This document shows positions 1-8,719 of a DNA stretch of 64,000 bases, piece by piece. Below the pieces are notes generated by a model. That model did no database searches. It saw only the letters and a list, made by a program, of their open reading frames with translations, and was not told the origin of the DNA. This DNA comes from an uncultured Gammaproteobacteria bacterium (lineage in GTDB: Bacteria > Pseudomonadota > Gammaproteobacteria > GCA-002705445 > GCA-002716945). A program made the translations under genes and the position numbers. How positions within the stretch are numbered: the stretch's first letter is position 1; each line of letters opens with the position of its first letter. The stretch is from NCBI GenBank assembly GCA_902632305.1, contig CACPCG010000001.1:164431-228430 (forward strand), written 5' to 3'.

Positions 1-255
1 ATTTTATGGAATTCTACAAAAAATGAGGAATTTATTGAAAAGACATCACACTGTTACATGATTATTAATGATGAGGTAGCTGTCTCAGAATCTAGTAAAG
101 ATTTAAACTGTGGCACTTATAGCTCATTCATAAATTTAAATACATTGGTTTACACCATACCGACATCCACCAATCTTCTCACTGCTGACTGTGTTTACTT
201 TGATGGGGATATAGAAGAAAAAATAGAGTCTAGTATTAATGTAATTCATAATTAA
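1..255 (+). CDS. C-terminal part of an unrecognised protein (cut by the window edge)
   Basis: The reading frame is open from the first base and ends at a TAA, so only the last 84 residues are visible. An internal ATG at base 58 could be mistaken for a start, but the frame continues upstream without a stop. The visible part has three cysteines and no membrane segment or motif that I recognise. It converges tail-to-tail with mtnP with almost no gap. Function cannot be given. Confidence 0.4.
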   Translation: MLWNSTKNEEFIEKTSHCYMIINDEVAVSESSKDLNCGTYSSFINLNTLVYTIPTSTNLLTADCVYFDGDIEEKIESSINVIHN

Positions 256-258
256 AAT

Positions 259-1125
259 TTAATTTCTATTTGCAAGATATCTTCTCAGTATATACTTCAA
301 TTGTTTTTTAGTTTCATCAGAGGCTACGTCTATATTGCTTATTATGCTAGTATCTAAACAGCGAGAAATCTCATCATCTTGTTTATTGTATTGCTCATAG
401 ACATCTATAAATTCGTTGATAAATATTTGGGCATTTTTTGTCATCACTTTCATCACTTCAATTATTTTTGGTATGTCTGTATTGCATAAATCTTCTTTGA
501 AGCAATCAAAATCTGTCACCATCCCAATTGATTGATATCTTATCTCTGCTTCTCTTGCTAATTTTGCTTCTGGCATATTTGTCATCCCTATAACATCAAA
601 TCCTGCATCATGATAGTATTTAGATTCAGCGTGAGATGAAAGTTGTGGTCCTTCTATAGCGACATATTTTATATTTGTGTGGTAATCGTAATTTAATTTA
701 GACATGATGTCACGTGCGCACGATTCGAGTCCTACACTATTAGGTATTGCCATAGAAACATGCGCAATTATATCTTTGTCGAAGAAAGTATTTTCACGTT
801 TGTATGTTTTATCAATATATTGATTAATAATTGCAAATGACCCTGGTAATATTTTATCAGAGAGAGAGCCAACCGCAGAGATTGATATTATATCTGTGAC
901 TCCTACTTGTTTTAGCGCATCAATATTAGCTCTATAATTGATTGAAGTAGGATTAATCAGATGATGTTCACCATGTCTTGGTAAAAAAAATACTTGTTTA
1001 TTATTTATTTCACATTTAATAATCTCAGAAGAGGGAGATCCCCAAGAAGTTTCTATCTTTAAGTTTGTAGATTCACATTCTAAATCATAAAGACCGCTTC
1101 CACCGATGATACCTAAACTAGACAT
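259..1125 (-). CDS. mtnP: S-methyl-5'-thioadenosine phosphorylase
   Basis: This enzyme phosphorolyses methylthioadenosine, the by-product of polyamine synthesis, to adenine and methylthioribose-1-phosphate in the cytosol. The 288-residue length suits the PNP/MTAP family. Visible signatures are the N-terminal GIIGGSGLYDL loop, the phosphate-contacting PRHGEHH motif, the EGPQLSSHAES block (usually GPQFSTRAES) and the TNMPEAKLAREAEI segment. The TNMPE substitution of the substrate-site Met-Pro-Glu region is normal for adenosine-type members. The ATG at the 5' end is preceded by an AGAG sequence. The C-terminal 40 residues are a polar extension. No other methionine-salvage gene is adjacent, so it appears to be a single-gene unit facing a convergent partial gene. 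Confidence 0.93.
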   Translation of the reverse strand: MSSLGIIGGSGLYDLECESTNLKIETSWGSPSSEIIKCEINNKQVFFLPRHGEHHLINPTSINYRANIDALKQVGVTDIISISAVGSLSDKILPGSFAIINQYIDKTYKRENTFFDKDIIAHVSMAIPNSVGLESCARDIMSKLNYDYHTNIKYVAIEGPQLSSHAESKYYHDAGFDVIGMTNMPEAKLAREAEIRYQSIGMVTDFDCFKEDLCNTDIPKIIEVMKVMTKNAQIFINEFIDVYEQYNKQDDEISRCLDTSIISNIDVASDETKKQLKYILRRYLANRN

Positions 1126-1166
1126 GTTACTAACTCTCTAAAAAATTATATCATATCATTTTAATT

Positions 1167-1185
1167 GTTAATGATAATCAATTAC
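1167..1185. promoter_or_regulatory. Fur-box-like site in the mtnP/ferritin divergent region
   Basis: A 19-bp stretch matches 15 of 19 positions of the classical Fur box GATAATGATAATCATTATC (core TAATGATAATCA intact). It lies in the 168-bp gap between divergent mtnP and the ferritin-like gene, about 110 bp upstream of the ferritin start. Iron control of a ferritin gene makes biological sense. In AT-rich DNA such matches also occur by chance, so this is only a moderately supported site. Confidence 0.5.
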
Positions 1186-1293
1186 ATTTGCTAATAATAA
1201 TTATTTATTGAAAATTTTTTCTATTTTGATTTTTTAAATTGAATCATTTTATTTTCACGTATATACTCCACTTAATTATTTGGGGAAAACATA

Positions 1294-1731
1294 ATGGAAA
1301 ATTTAAATGTTAAAAGAGCTATTGAGGTACTTAACAAAATTATACAATATGAGTTATCTGGAGTTGTGAGGTACACTCATTATGCATTAATGGTTACTGG
1401 TAGAGATCGTCTAAGTTTGACTCAATTTTTCAAAGAGCAAGCTACAGAATCTTTAACACATGCACATCAAGCAGGAGAACTTGTTACAGGACTTGGAGGA
1501 CACCCCTCATTAGAAATTTCCTTTATTGAAGAATCTAATAAACATGGCTCGGTTGATTTATTAAATGAAAGCGCGGCACATGAAAAGGCAGCGATAAAAC
1601 TCTATAAAGAATTATGCGATGTTGCAAATGGAGATAGTATTTATATAGAGGAATATGCTCGTGAAATGATAAAAGCAGAGGAAATGCATAGTTTAGAAAT
1701 TCAGAAAATGTTAAAAGACTTTGAAGCGTAA
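1294..1731 (+). CDS. Ferritin-like (bacterioferritin-type) protein
   Basis: A 145-residue four-helix ferritin-like protein, probably storing or detoxifying iron in the cytosol. Iron-ligand-type residues appear in the expected helices: YELSG (E20), ATESLTHAH in helix 2, AAHEKAA in helix 3 and AEEMHSLE in helix 4. It resembles the short bacterioferritin-annotated family with an RYTHYALMVTG segment rather than E. coli Bfr, and no clear haem-ligand methionine is seen in helix 2. A GGGGAAAAC sequence precedes the ATG. It stands alone between a Fur-box-like site and a convergent lipoprotein gene. Metal and haem content cannot be told from sequence. Confidence 0.85.
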   Translation: MENLNVKRAIEVLNKIIQYELSGVVRYTHYALMVTGRDRLSLTQFFKEQATESLTHAHQAGELVTGLGGHPSLEISFIEESNKHGSVDLLNESAAHEKAAIKLYKELCDVANGDSIYIEEYAREMIKAEEMHSLEIQKMLKDFEA

Positions 1732-1736
1732 AACTA

Positions 1737-2726
1737 TCAAAAACTTTTTTCTAAGAAATTTATAATCGCAGTATTAGTTGTCTCGGTAGCATGTCTGCTG
1801 TATTTGACATGCACCCCAGGTGTAGAGCATTCTTTAAGAAGTCTCTCAGATTCACTTGGTCCATTTACAATTCTTCCTGTTATAGTCGCAATACTGCCAT
1901 CGTCATTTATTGTGAGCGTGCATTCATCATTTATAATATTAAGACTAGGTAAGTTATCGAAAGTGATACCAAAATAAAGAAATGGATTGTCAAAGCCGTG
2001 TCTGGCACCTGCAATTGATATATGTTCAATAATATTTTTTTCATCACTGAATTTATCATAAATATTTTTACAGGCTTGTTCTGGTGTTAAATCATCACTA
2101 CCCCCGGTTATCATAAGCAGAGGTGTTGAAGTTGCAGAATCCTTATTTAGCGTAAACCCACAGTAAGGGTAGATAGCAATAGTGGCATCAAATTTCACTT
2201 TTGAAACTTTATTAACAATTTCGTCAAAGTGAGACAATATAGGTCCAACACCACCTTGAGACCAACCAATATATCCAATTTTATTTATTTTAGGATGAGT
2301 TTTGATAATTTTAAGCGCTTTGTAAGCATCATTCATAAAGGTAATACCCGACACTTTTGAAAATGTTTTGTCGTATTTTATTCCTCTACCCATATAGTGG
2401 TCTAATTGAAAAACAACGTACCCAGCTTCATTTAAGAGATCGACATATTTTTTATGATATCGTCTTAAACCTCCTGAACCATGAGATAAAATAATTGCAT
2501 TATAAAGATTCTTTTCTTCATCGGGGAATGACAATTTTCCATAAATCTCTATGAGAGGCTTATCTTTATAGTTCAAATCATAACTATCAACTGTTAAGAA
2601 ACATACTATTTTGTCTTCAACACCGGTGATATATGATATGGACTCTGATGTATTACATGGATCTACTCGAAACATTGCGCAACCACTTAGAAATAGTGCA
2701 AGAGGTAAATATTTTATGGATTTCAT
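1737..2726 (-). CDS. Lipoprotein of the dienelactone hydrolase / alpha-beta hydrolase family
   Basis: The first residues form a lipoprotein signal with a lipobox ending in LSGC (Cys16), so the mature protein should be lipid-anchored on the periplasmic side. The rest is an alpha/beta hydrolase: an oxyanion-type HGSGG block, the nucleophile elbow GWSQGG, a later GGSDD acid segment and an ARHGFDN histidine near residue 244. Family members hydrolyse esters or lactones, but the substrate here is unknown. The 329-residue length includes an extra C-terminal region of about 80 residues rich in Thr, Ser and Asn. It is followed closely upstream by ctpA on the same strand (23-bp gap), so the two may be co-transcribed. 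Confidence 0.75.
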   Translation of the reverse strand: MKSIKYLPLALFLSGCAMFRVDPCNTSESISYITGVEDKIVCFLTVDSYDLNYKDKPLIEIYGKLSFPDEEKNLYNAIILSHGSGGLRRYHKKYVDLLNEAGYVVFQLDHYMGRGIKYDKTFSKVSGITFMNDAYKALKIIKTHPKINKIGYIGWSQGGVGPILSHFDEIVNKVSKVKFDATIAIYPYCGFTLNKDSATSTPLLMITGGSDDLTPEQACKNIYDKFSDEKNIIEHISIAGARHGFDNPFLYFGITFDNLPSLNIINDECTLTINDDGSIATITGRIVNGPSESERLLKECSTPGVHVKYSRHATETTNTAIINFLEKSF

Positions 2727-2749
2727 AAAATTACAAAAGCCTCCCGATG

Positions 2750-3943
2750 TTAGTTTATCGATGTGACTTTATTATTTTCAAGTAATTTTATAGCTTGGAA
2801 AACTTGTTTATCATTCTGATATGGCTCAGGTAAATCAAACACGTCTTTTTCTGAAAGTTCAACAACTATATCAGGTGTAATGCCATTTTCATGTATATCT
2901 CTACCTAGTGGTGTAAAATATTTTGCAGTTGTTAGTTTTAACGCTGAACCATCTGATAATTCTTGAATTGTCTGTACTGATGCTTTCCCATAGGATTTTG
3001 TACCTAATATCGTTGCTCTCTTATTATCTTGAAGTGCGCCAGCGACTATCTCTGATGCTGAAGCCGATCCTTCATTTACTAGCACGATCATAGGCATGCC
3101 ATTTGTTATATCTTGAGGTGTAGCACTGTACTTTAATACAGAGTTTAACGACCTTCCTTTTGTTTCAACTATTTTCCCGTTAGGTAAAAATAAATCACTT
3201 ATGCCCACAGCAGAGCCCAAGACTCCGCCTGGATTGTTTCTTAAATCAATGATGAGTCCATTTAAACCCATATTCGCTTTTTTGTTCAGTTTGAAAAATG
3301 CAGATTTTAAATCATTTGTAGAATTTGATTGGAAGTTAGATAACCGTAAGTAACCGATATCATCTCCAAATAATTTTGTTTTGATTCCTTTACTAATTAT
3401 TATTTCTCTTTTAATTTCATAGACAACTGGACTTTGAACCCCTTTCCTCATTACAGTGATTGTAACTTTAGTGCCAGGCTTGCCTCTCATTAGTTTCACA
3501 GCATCACCAATAGGCATATCTTTAAGGTCTGTTTCCCCAACTTTAACTATCAAATCTCCTGCTTTAATCCCGGCTTTCATCGCAGGAGTATCATCTATAG
3601 GTGTAATAACTTTGATATAGCTCTCATCAGCAGTTATTTCGATACCTAATCCACCAAACTTTCCAGTAGTACCAATCCTTAATTCTTTAAACTCATCTTT
3701 GCTTAAAAAAGCAGAATGAGGGTCTAGACCTGAAACCATTCCTTGTATGGCTTTTTGAAACAATATCTGATCGTCAACTTCATCAACATACTGTTCTTTA
3801 ATGCGTTTGAAAATATCGACAAATTGCTCGATATCCTCCACCGGAACATCATCAGATGCTGACAACTTTGCAGAGTTCTCATTTATGGCTGAAGCAAGCA
3901 AAATGCATACTGATAGTAGTGTTAATCTTAAATATCTTTCCAT
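2750..3943 (-). CDS. ctpA: Carboxy-terminal processing protease (S41 family)
   Basis: A periplasmic tail-specific protease that trims C-termini of envelope proteins or cell-wall hydrolases. It begins with a signal peptide or signal anchor (about residues 1-20), then a helical region, a PDZ domain (about 93-170, with KFGGLGIEI) and the S41 catalytic core. The catalytic dyad is visible as Ser295 in NEGSASASEIVAG and Lys320 in GTKSYGKASVQT, 25 residues apart as in Prc. The substrate-strand block DLRNNPGGVL is intact. Length is normal for the CtpA subfamily. It is divergent from the ArsR-type regulator across a short AT-rich gap. Confidence 0.93.
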   Translation of the reverse strand: MERYLRLTLLSVCILLASAINENSAKLSASDDVPVEDIEQFVDIFKRIKEQYVDEVDDQILFQKAIQGMVSGLDPHSAFLSKDEFKELRIGTTGKFGGLGIEITADESYIKVITPIDDTPAMKAGIKAGDLIVKVGETDLKDMPIGDAVKLMRGKPGTKVTITVMRKGVQSPVVYEIKREIIISKGIKTKLFGDDIGYLRLSNFQSNSTNDLKSAFFKLNKKANMGLNGLIIDLRNNPGGVLGSAVGISDLFLPNGKIVETKGRSLNSVLKYSATPQDITNGMPMIVLVNEGSASASEIVAGALQDNKRATILGTKSYGKASVQTIQELSDGSALKLTTAKYFTPLGRDIHENGITPDIVVELSEKDVFDLPEPYQNDKQVFQAIKLLENNKVTSIN

Positions 3944-4028
3944 TTCTCTGTATATTACGGTTTTTGTGCTTTATTATCTTATTAGTTTTGTCTAATATAG
4001 ATATATTAATAAATAATTATATATCTAC

Positions 4029-4373
4029 ATGGAAACTGAAAATTTAAACACTACTAATAATAACCTTAGCGCACTTGAACAACAAGTTCAAAATGACGTA
4101 GAGACTGCATCACGTTCACTTAAGGCAATGTCACATCCACTTAGATTAATGATTTTATGTAAATTGGGAGAGGATGAATTTAGCGTACAAGATATAGTTG
4201 ATAATGTTGGGACATCACAGAGTAATATTTCACAACATTTGGCAATACTTAGAGAGAAGGGAATACTATCTGCGCGCAAATCTGCTAACAAAGTTTTTTA
4301 TAAAGTCAGTGATGTAAAAACACTCAAGCTAATTGAGATGATGAGAGAAGTTTTCTGCTCACACCAAAAATAG
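4029..4373 (+). CDS. ArsR-family regulator with the BigR/SqrR persulfide-sensing cysteine pair
   Basis: A 114-residue winged-helix repressor with the ArsR pattern MSHPLRLMILCKLGE, then DIVDNVGTSQSNISQHLAIL as recognition helix and a wing with VFYKVSD. It has exactly two cysteines, Cys44 (after LMIL) and Cys110 (VFCSHQK). Their spacing of 66 residues equals that of the redox pair in SqrR (41/107) and BigR (42/108), which form a tetrasulfide or disulfide bridge in response to sulfane sulfur. It lies directly upstream of a rhodanese-secB-gpsA unit (15-bp gap) and divergent from ctpA. It probably represses its own operon or a sulfide-response gene elsewhere. Metal-sensing ArsR Cys-x-Cys motifs are absent. 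Confidence 0.87.
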   Translation: METENLNTTNNNLSALEQQVQNDVETASRSLKAMSHPLRLMILCKLGEDEFSVQDIVDNVGTSQSNISQHLAILREKGILSARKSANKVFYKVSDVKTLKLIEMMREVFCSHQK

Positions 4374-4388
4374 CAAGGAGATAATTAA

Positions 4389-4802
4389 TTGGCTGATTTT
4401 ATTTACGATAATATCTTTTTGGTTTCTGCATTTATTTTTTTATTTGTATTAATCATAAACCTTGAGATAAAAACAACTTTTAGCAGAGTCAAAAAACTTA
4501 CTATTGATGAAATGACTTCATTAATAAATGGGTCCAAAGTTTTATTGATTGATATTCGAACCTCTGATGAGTATAACAATGGGCACATAGCAAACGCAAA
4601 AAACTTTACATTAGATAAACTCTCCACTATTAAAGCATCTAAACAAGATTACATAATTACTTATGCAAAAACTGATAGCGAGGCTATCAAGGCAGCGAAA
4701 TTAATCAACGATACAGGTTTTGAAAATGTATGTTATTTAGATGGCGGTATAAATTCTTGGATTGAAAATAATATGCCTCTTTCAGGTGAAGTAAATGGCT
4801 GA
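4389..4802 (+). CDS. Membrane-anchored rhodanese-like protein (YibN type) without catalytic cysteine
   Basis: An N-terminal membrane helix (about residues 8-26) is followed by a single rhodanese domain: LLIDIRTSDEYNNGHIANA, then the active-site strand IITYAKTDSEA and the closing LDGGINSWIENNMPL. The catalytic Cys of rhodaneses should follow the IITY strand, but no cysteine is there, so sulfurtransferase activity is unlikely. E. coli YibN, also beside secB and gpsA, has a similarly unusual loop, so this is probably its orthologue. The start is TTG, supported by an AAGGAG eight bases upstream. The 3' end overlaps secB by 8 bp. Confidence 0.85.
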   Translation: MADFIYDNIFLVSAFIFLFVLIINLEIKTTFSRVKKLTIDEMTSLINGSKVLLIDIRTSDEYNNGHIANAKNFTLDKLSTIKASKQDYIITYAKTDSEAIKAAKLINDTGFENVCYLDGGINSWIENNMPLSGEVNG

Positions 4803-5235
4803 TGATCAGATAAAATTTATTGTTAATAGGATTTATGCCAAAGATGTATCGCTAGAATCCCCGGAAGCACCACTAATATTCAATGATATTAAGATGCAAC
4901 CCAAGGTTGGCTTTAATTTGAAAACAACTATCGATAAACTTGATGAGCAGACTTTTGAGGTCACGCTAGATATAAATGTGAAAGCAGAAACCGAAGAAAA
5001 AGCTATTTACCTAGTAGAGCTTAAGCAGGCAGGGATCTTCGGGATTCAAGGTGCTAATGATGAAATGAAAGATAATTTTCTAAACATACGATGTCCTGAA
5101 ATTATCTTCCCTTATGCAATGGAGACTGTATCAACGTTAATACAAAAATCTGGCTTTCCTCCTATATTCTTTGCTCCTATTGATTTCAACGCTCTTCATC
5201 AAAAAGAACTTGCAAAAAAAAATAAAACACAATGA
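4795..5235 (+). CDS. secB: Protein-export chaperone SecB
   Basis: SecB keeps preproteins unfolded and delivers them to SecA. The 146-residue length is normal for the homotetramer subunit. Diagnostic stretches are the N-terminal IYAKDVSLESPEAP, the middle AGIFGIQG segment and the C-terminal CPEIIFPYAMETVSTLIQK and GFPPIFFAPIDF blocks. The C-terminal tail is short and lysine-rich. The gene overlaps the rhodanese upstream by 8 bp and gpsA downstream by 4 bp, the same neighbourhood as in E. coli except that grxC is about 30 kb away here. Confidence 0.95.
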   Translation: MADDQIKFIVNRIYAKDVSLESPEAPLIFNDIKMQPKVGFNLKTTIDKLDEQTFEVTLDINVKAETEEKAIYLVELKQAGIFGIQGANDEMKDNFLNIRCPEIIFPYAMETVSTLIQKSGFPPIFFAPIDFNALHQKELAKKNKTQ

Positions 5236-6239
5236 CAGTTTGTTTTAATATACTTGGGTCAGGCGAGTGGGGCCTTTCGATTGCAAATCTATTAGCCTCA
5301 AATGGTCACAAAGTCGAGGTATTTGGCAGGGATGACGAAAAAATAGATAGTCTCCAATCAACAAGAGAGTCTCAGAGTTTAGAGGTAAAATTTTCCGAAA
5401 ATATCGTTTTCTCGCCATTGAGAAAAATTACTAATGATTCAGTAGAAACCGTCGGTACTTTCAATATTATTGCAACTAATAGCAAAGGGTTTGCATCAGT
5501 AATTAGAGACAAGAAAATATTTCTAAAGCAGTTTAAACATATTATATGGCTCACAAAGGGAATGGATTCTGAGTCAACTTTGTTATTTGATGAGCTTATT
5601 AAAAAAACATTAGGGACTAGTATTACATCTTGTATGATATCCGGACCAAGTTTTGCAAGGGATTTAATTCAAAAAAAAGATATTGAAGTCAGTATCGCAT
5701 CTTTAGATCTTGAATTTCTTAAAGACATAAAACAACATTTTTCAACAAGCTACTTTAAGCTGATCTCCACACAAGACATAATTGGCGTACAGATATCTAG
5801 TGTAATGAAAAATATAGCTGCAATTTTGTCTGGAGCTTTAACCGCTCATGGCTGTTCCAAGAGAGAGCTCATTAGGATGATTGAAATGTCTAAGGTGGAA
5901 ATAAATAATATATCAAAAATTATTTACGATAGCAGAGGTTTAAACGTAAATTCTATTGATTTAACTGCTACGTTGGCAAGCCCAGCATGTCATGGTGATC
6001 TATTTTTATCATGCCTAGAAAACCAGTCTCGGAATAGAACATTTGGCATGCAGTTACAAAATACAGAGGGGATACCAGAATTGATTTCTAAAATAGGGAC
6101 TGTAGAAGGGTATATATCTACTTCTACATTACACAATTATTTACATCGTAGCCATATTGGTCCTGTGCTTGAGTCGGCATACGGTCTACTTTTTGGAGGA
6201 ATAGGTATTGATAAGACCCCTATTCTAAATTATCTTTAG
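5232..6239 (+). CDS. gpsA: Glycerol-3-phosphate dehydrogenase [NAD(P)+]
   Basis: Reduces dihydroxyacetone phosphate to sn-glycerol-3-phosphate for phospholipid synthesis. The N-terminal Rossmann motif is written GSGEWGLSIAN (commonly GAGSWGTALA). The catalytic lysine lies in VMKNIAAILSG, and the GDLFLSCLENQSRNRTFG block binds substrate and cofactor. Sequence is more divergent than usual, for example LTAHGCSKRELIRM around residue 200, but all core blocks are in order and length (335) is right. Starts inside the secB stop (ATGA). Its 3' end overlaps the convergent ntrC gene by about 20 bp. Confidence 0.93.
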   Translation: MTVCFNILGSGEWGLSIANLLASNGHKVEVFGRDDEKIDSLQSTRESQSLEVKFSENIVFSPLRKITNDSVETVGTFNIIATNSKGFASVIRDKKIFLKQFKHIIWLTKGMDSESTLLFDELIKKTLGTSITSCMISGPSFARDLIQKKDIEVSIASLDLEFLKDIKQHFSTSYFKLISTQDIIGVQISSVMKNIAAILSGALTAHGCSKRELIRMIEMSKVEINNISKIIYDSRGLNVNSIDLTATLASPACHGDLFLSCLENQSRNRTFGMQLQNTEGIPELISKIGTVEGYISTSTLHNYLHRSHIGPVLESAYGLLFGGIGIDKTPILNYL

Positions 6240-7614
6240 CTTTTTTTGCTAATGTATTCCTTCCCCACCCGAGAAGTTTTGCTGCGTCTTGTTTTACACC
6301 ATTAGTAGCTTTGAGCGATTCTTCGATCAGAAGTGACTCAATATGTTTATTTATTTTTTTTAAAAATTCTTTATCGGAGGAAATGTTGTTTTGAATATGA
6401 TTTCTAAGTTTTTCTTCCCAATCTTTAGGGTTACTCTCAACTGTACTATTGCTATTGCCATTAGTAATATCGGCGGGGAGATCTTCCAACATGATTGTTT
6501 TTGAAGAACACATGATAGTGAGGTATCTGCAAATATTCTCCAATTGTCTTATGTTTCCAGGCCAACTATATTTTTTAAAAAAATCTATTACATCACTATC
6601 AATATTTTTTTTATCTGTATTAAGTTCTTTAGCCGATTCACTTAAAAAATGGTCCGTTAAATCTTGGATATCCTCTATTCTCTCTCTTAATGGTGGTAAT
6701 TCTAATTTAAATACATTTAACCTATGATATAAATCCTCTCTAAACTTCTGTTGATGTATTAGAGTCTCGATTGATTGGTTTGTTGCTGCGATGATCTTTA
6801 CGTCGGACTTAATTGGATCGTGACCACCAACTCTGTAAAATTCTTGACTAGACAACACTCTTAATAGTCTTGTTTGCAACTCTGGGTGCATATCTCCAAT
6901 TTCATCTAGGAATAATGTCCCTCCTTTAGCTTGCTCAAATCTTCCAATACGTTGTGCTTGAGCTCCAGTAAAGGCACCTTTCTCATGACCAAATAGTTCG
7001 GATTCTAAGAGATCATGTGGAATCGCAGCAACATTAATTGCAACAAATGGCATGTTAGCCCTATTACTGTTTTCATGTACAGATTGTGCTATCAGTTCTT
7101 TCCCAGTTCCTGATTCTCCTCTAATAAGAACGCTTATATCTGAATTAGATATTTTGCCTATGGCTCTAAAAACATCCTGAAGTGATTTAGCTTTACCGAT
7201 AATGGGACTGCTTTTATTTTCGTACTGCTCTATAGACTCTCTTGATTCAGATATCGAGTTTCTTATTGCTTTAAGCGCAAGATTTCTTATTGTATCTACA
7301 TCAAAGGGTTTTGGAAGATATTCAAATGCACCACCCTTATAGGCTGATAAGGCGTTATCAATATCAGAGTGGGCTGTCATGACGATTGTGGGTAAGTTAG
7401 GATATTTATCAGCAACAATTTTAAGCAAGTCAATACCTGTCAGCCCTGGCATCTTTATATCAGTTATTATTAAATCTGGTTTTTCGCTATTAAGTGCAAG
7501 CATAGCCTCTGAACCACTTTTAAAAGTCTCTATCTTAAAATTCTCCTCTAATGCACTTGTGCAGATAGTACGAATACTTTCCTCATCATCAACTATCCAA
7601 AGCTTAGATTTCAT
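6220..7614 (-). CDS. glnG: Nitrogen regulation response regulator NtrC
   Basis: Sigma-54-dependent activator of nitrogen-starvation genes. Order: receiver domain with acidic pair D9/D10 and phospho-acceptor D52 in IITDIKMPG, AAA+ domain with Walker A GESGTGKE and the sigma-54-contacting GAFTGA loop, and a C-terminal Fis-type helix-turn-helix VKQDAAKLLGWGRNTLAKK. I chose the ATG that overlaps the ntrB stop as ATGA, giving 464 residues; a start 4 codons upstream is also open. Forms a glnA-ntrB-ntrC operon. The glnA upstream region carries matching sigma-54 and NtrC sites, so autoregulation is likely. Confidence 0.95.
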   Translation of the reverse strand: MKSKLWIVDDEESIRTICTSALEENFKIETFKSGSEAMLALNSEKPDLIITDIKMPGLTGIDLLKIVADKYPNLPTIVMTAHSDIDNALSAYKGGAFEYLPKPFDVDTIRNLALKAIRNSISESRESIEQYENKSSPIIGKAKSLQDVFRAIGKISNSDISVLIRGESGTGKELIAQSVHENSNRANMPFVAINVAAIPHDLLESELFGHEKGAFTGAQAQRIGRFEQAKGGTLFLDEIGDMHPELQTRLLRVLSSQEFYRVGGHDPIKSDVKIIAATNQSIETLIHQQKFREDLYHRLNVFKLELPPLRERIEDIQDLTDHFLSESAKELNTDKKNIDSDVIDFFKKYSWPGNIRQLENICRYLTIMCSSKTIMLEDLPADITNGNSNSTVESNPKDWEEKLRNHIQNNISSDKEFLKKINKHIESLLIEESLKATNGVKQDAAKLLGWGRNTLAKKAKDNLE

Positions 7615-8681
7615 TCCGTAGTCCATGGCAGTATAAGAGTAAAAATTGTTTTATTTTGATGACTCTGACATTCAATGATACCGTTATTTTGAATGATGAT
7701 AGATTGAGCTATTGTTAAACCTAAGCCCATGCCATCCTGTTTGCTTGTAACCATCGGGTAGAATATCTCTTTTACTTTATCTTGAGGTATACCAATTCCA
7801 TTATCAATCACATCAATCTTCACAACCAAATCATGCTTTTTGTCTCCAATAGTAAATTTTTGAATCGGTCTCGTCTTAATCTCTACATTGCCGTTATGAC
7901 TAACAGCTTGAACTGCGTTACGAATTATGTTCATAAGAGCTTGGATTAACTGATTTCTATTTAACATTAATTGGGGAATACTTGGGTCATAATTTTTTAT
8001 AAAGCTCACATTATTATTTATAGAATCATATTTAAATAACTCAACAACGTGTTCAGTAATTTCATGGATATTTATTAATCTTTTTTCCTCTGAGGGAAGA
8101 GGAGACGACATGGCATTAATTAGTTTAAGTAATCTCTCTGATTCTTTAAGTATAATCTCAGTAAATTTTGTTTGTGATTTATCTGATAGAGTTTTTTCTA
8201 AAAGCTGGGCAGCACCCATGATTCCCCCTAGTGGATTTTTTATTTCATGTGATAAACCTTTGACCATCTCTCTAGTCGCTTTCTGTTGATCGATCAGATT
8301 CTTTTCATTCGAGATATTATAAAGTCTCTCTGTCTCATTGAGCTCTAAAATAATAAATCTCTTCTTAAAACTTTTGAGCGATGAAATAATACAATCACAA
8401 ATTTTTTCAACTTTATCAAAGTTTCTGAATTTAAGATCTCTTAATGTGACAGGAGCATCATTAGTTCTAACATTATTGATGTAATTATTAAGATGAATTT
8501 CTTTACAGCTAATATTATCAATTTTCTTGATAATATTAGCTGATCCCAAAATATCTTTTGCAGACACATTTAGATAAATATAGTCATTAAATTCATCAAG
8601 AACAATTACACCTGTTCGGAGATTATCCATTATCTCAAAGTTTATGTTTGTTGCGTCATCACTAACTTTTTTTGTCTTCAT
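7611..8681 (-). CDS. glnL: Nitrogen regulation sensor kinase NtrB
   Basis: Cytosolic histidine kinase that phosphorylates or dephosphorylates NtrC under control of PII. No membrane segments are present. The N-terminal 120 residues are a divergent PAS domain. The H-box is GLSHEIKNPLGGIMGAAQLL, followed by an N-box (ALMNIIRNAVQAV), G1 (VIDNGIGIPQD) and G2 (MGLGLTIAQSI) of the ATPase domain. Length 356 is normal. It lies 38 bp downstream of glnA and overlaps ntrC by 4 bp. It is probably transcribed from the glnA sigma-54 promoter. Confidence 0.93.
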   Translation of the reverse strand: MKTKKVSDDATNINFEIMDNLRTGVIVLDEFNDYIYLNVSAKDILGSANIIKKIDNISCKEIHLNNYINNVRTNDAPVTLRDLKFRNFDKVEKICDCIISSLKSFKKRFIILELNETERLYNISNEKNLIDQQKATREMVKGLSHEIKNPLGGIMGAAQLLEKTLSDKSQTKFTEIILKESERLLKLINAMSSPLPSEEKRLINIHEITEHVVELFKYDSINNNVSFIKNYDPSIPQLMLNRNQLIQALMNIIRNAVQAVSHNGNVEIKTRPIQKFTIGDKKHDLVVKIDVIDNGIGIPQDKVKEIFYPMVTSKQDGMGLGLTIAQSIIIQNNGIIECQSHQNKTIFTLILPWTTE

Positions 8682-8719
8682 AATTCCCCAATAATTGTTA
8701 TTTTGAGACAGTTAGATAA

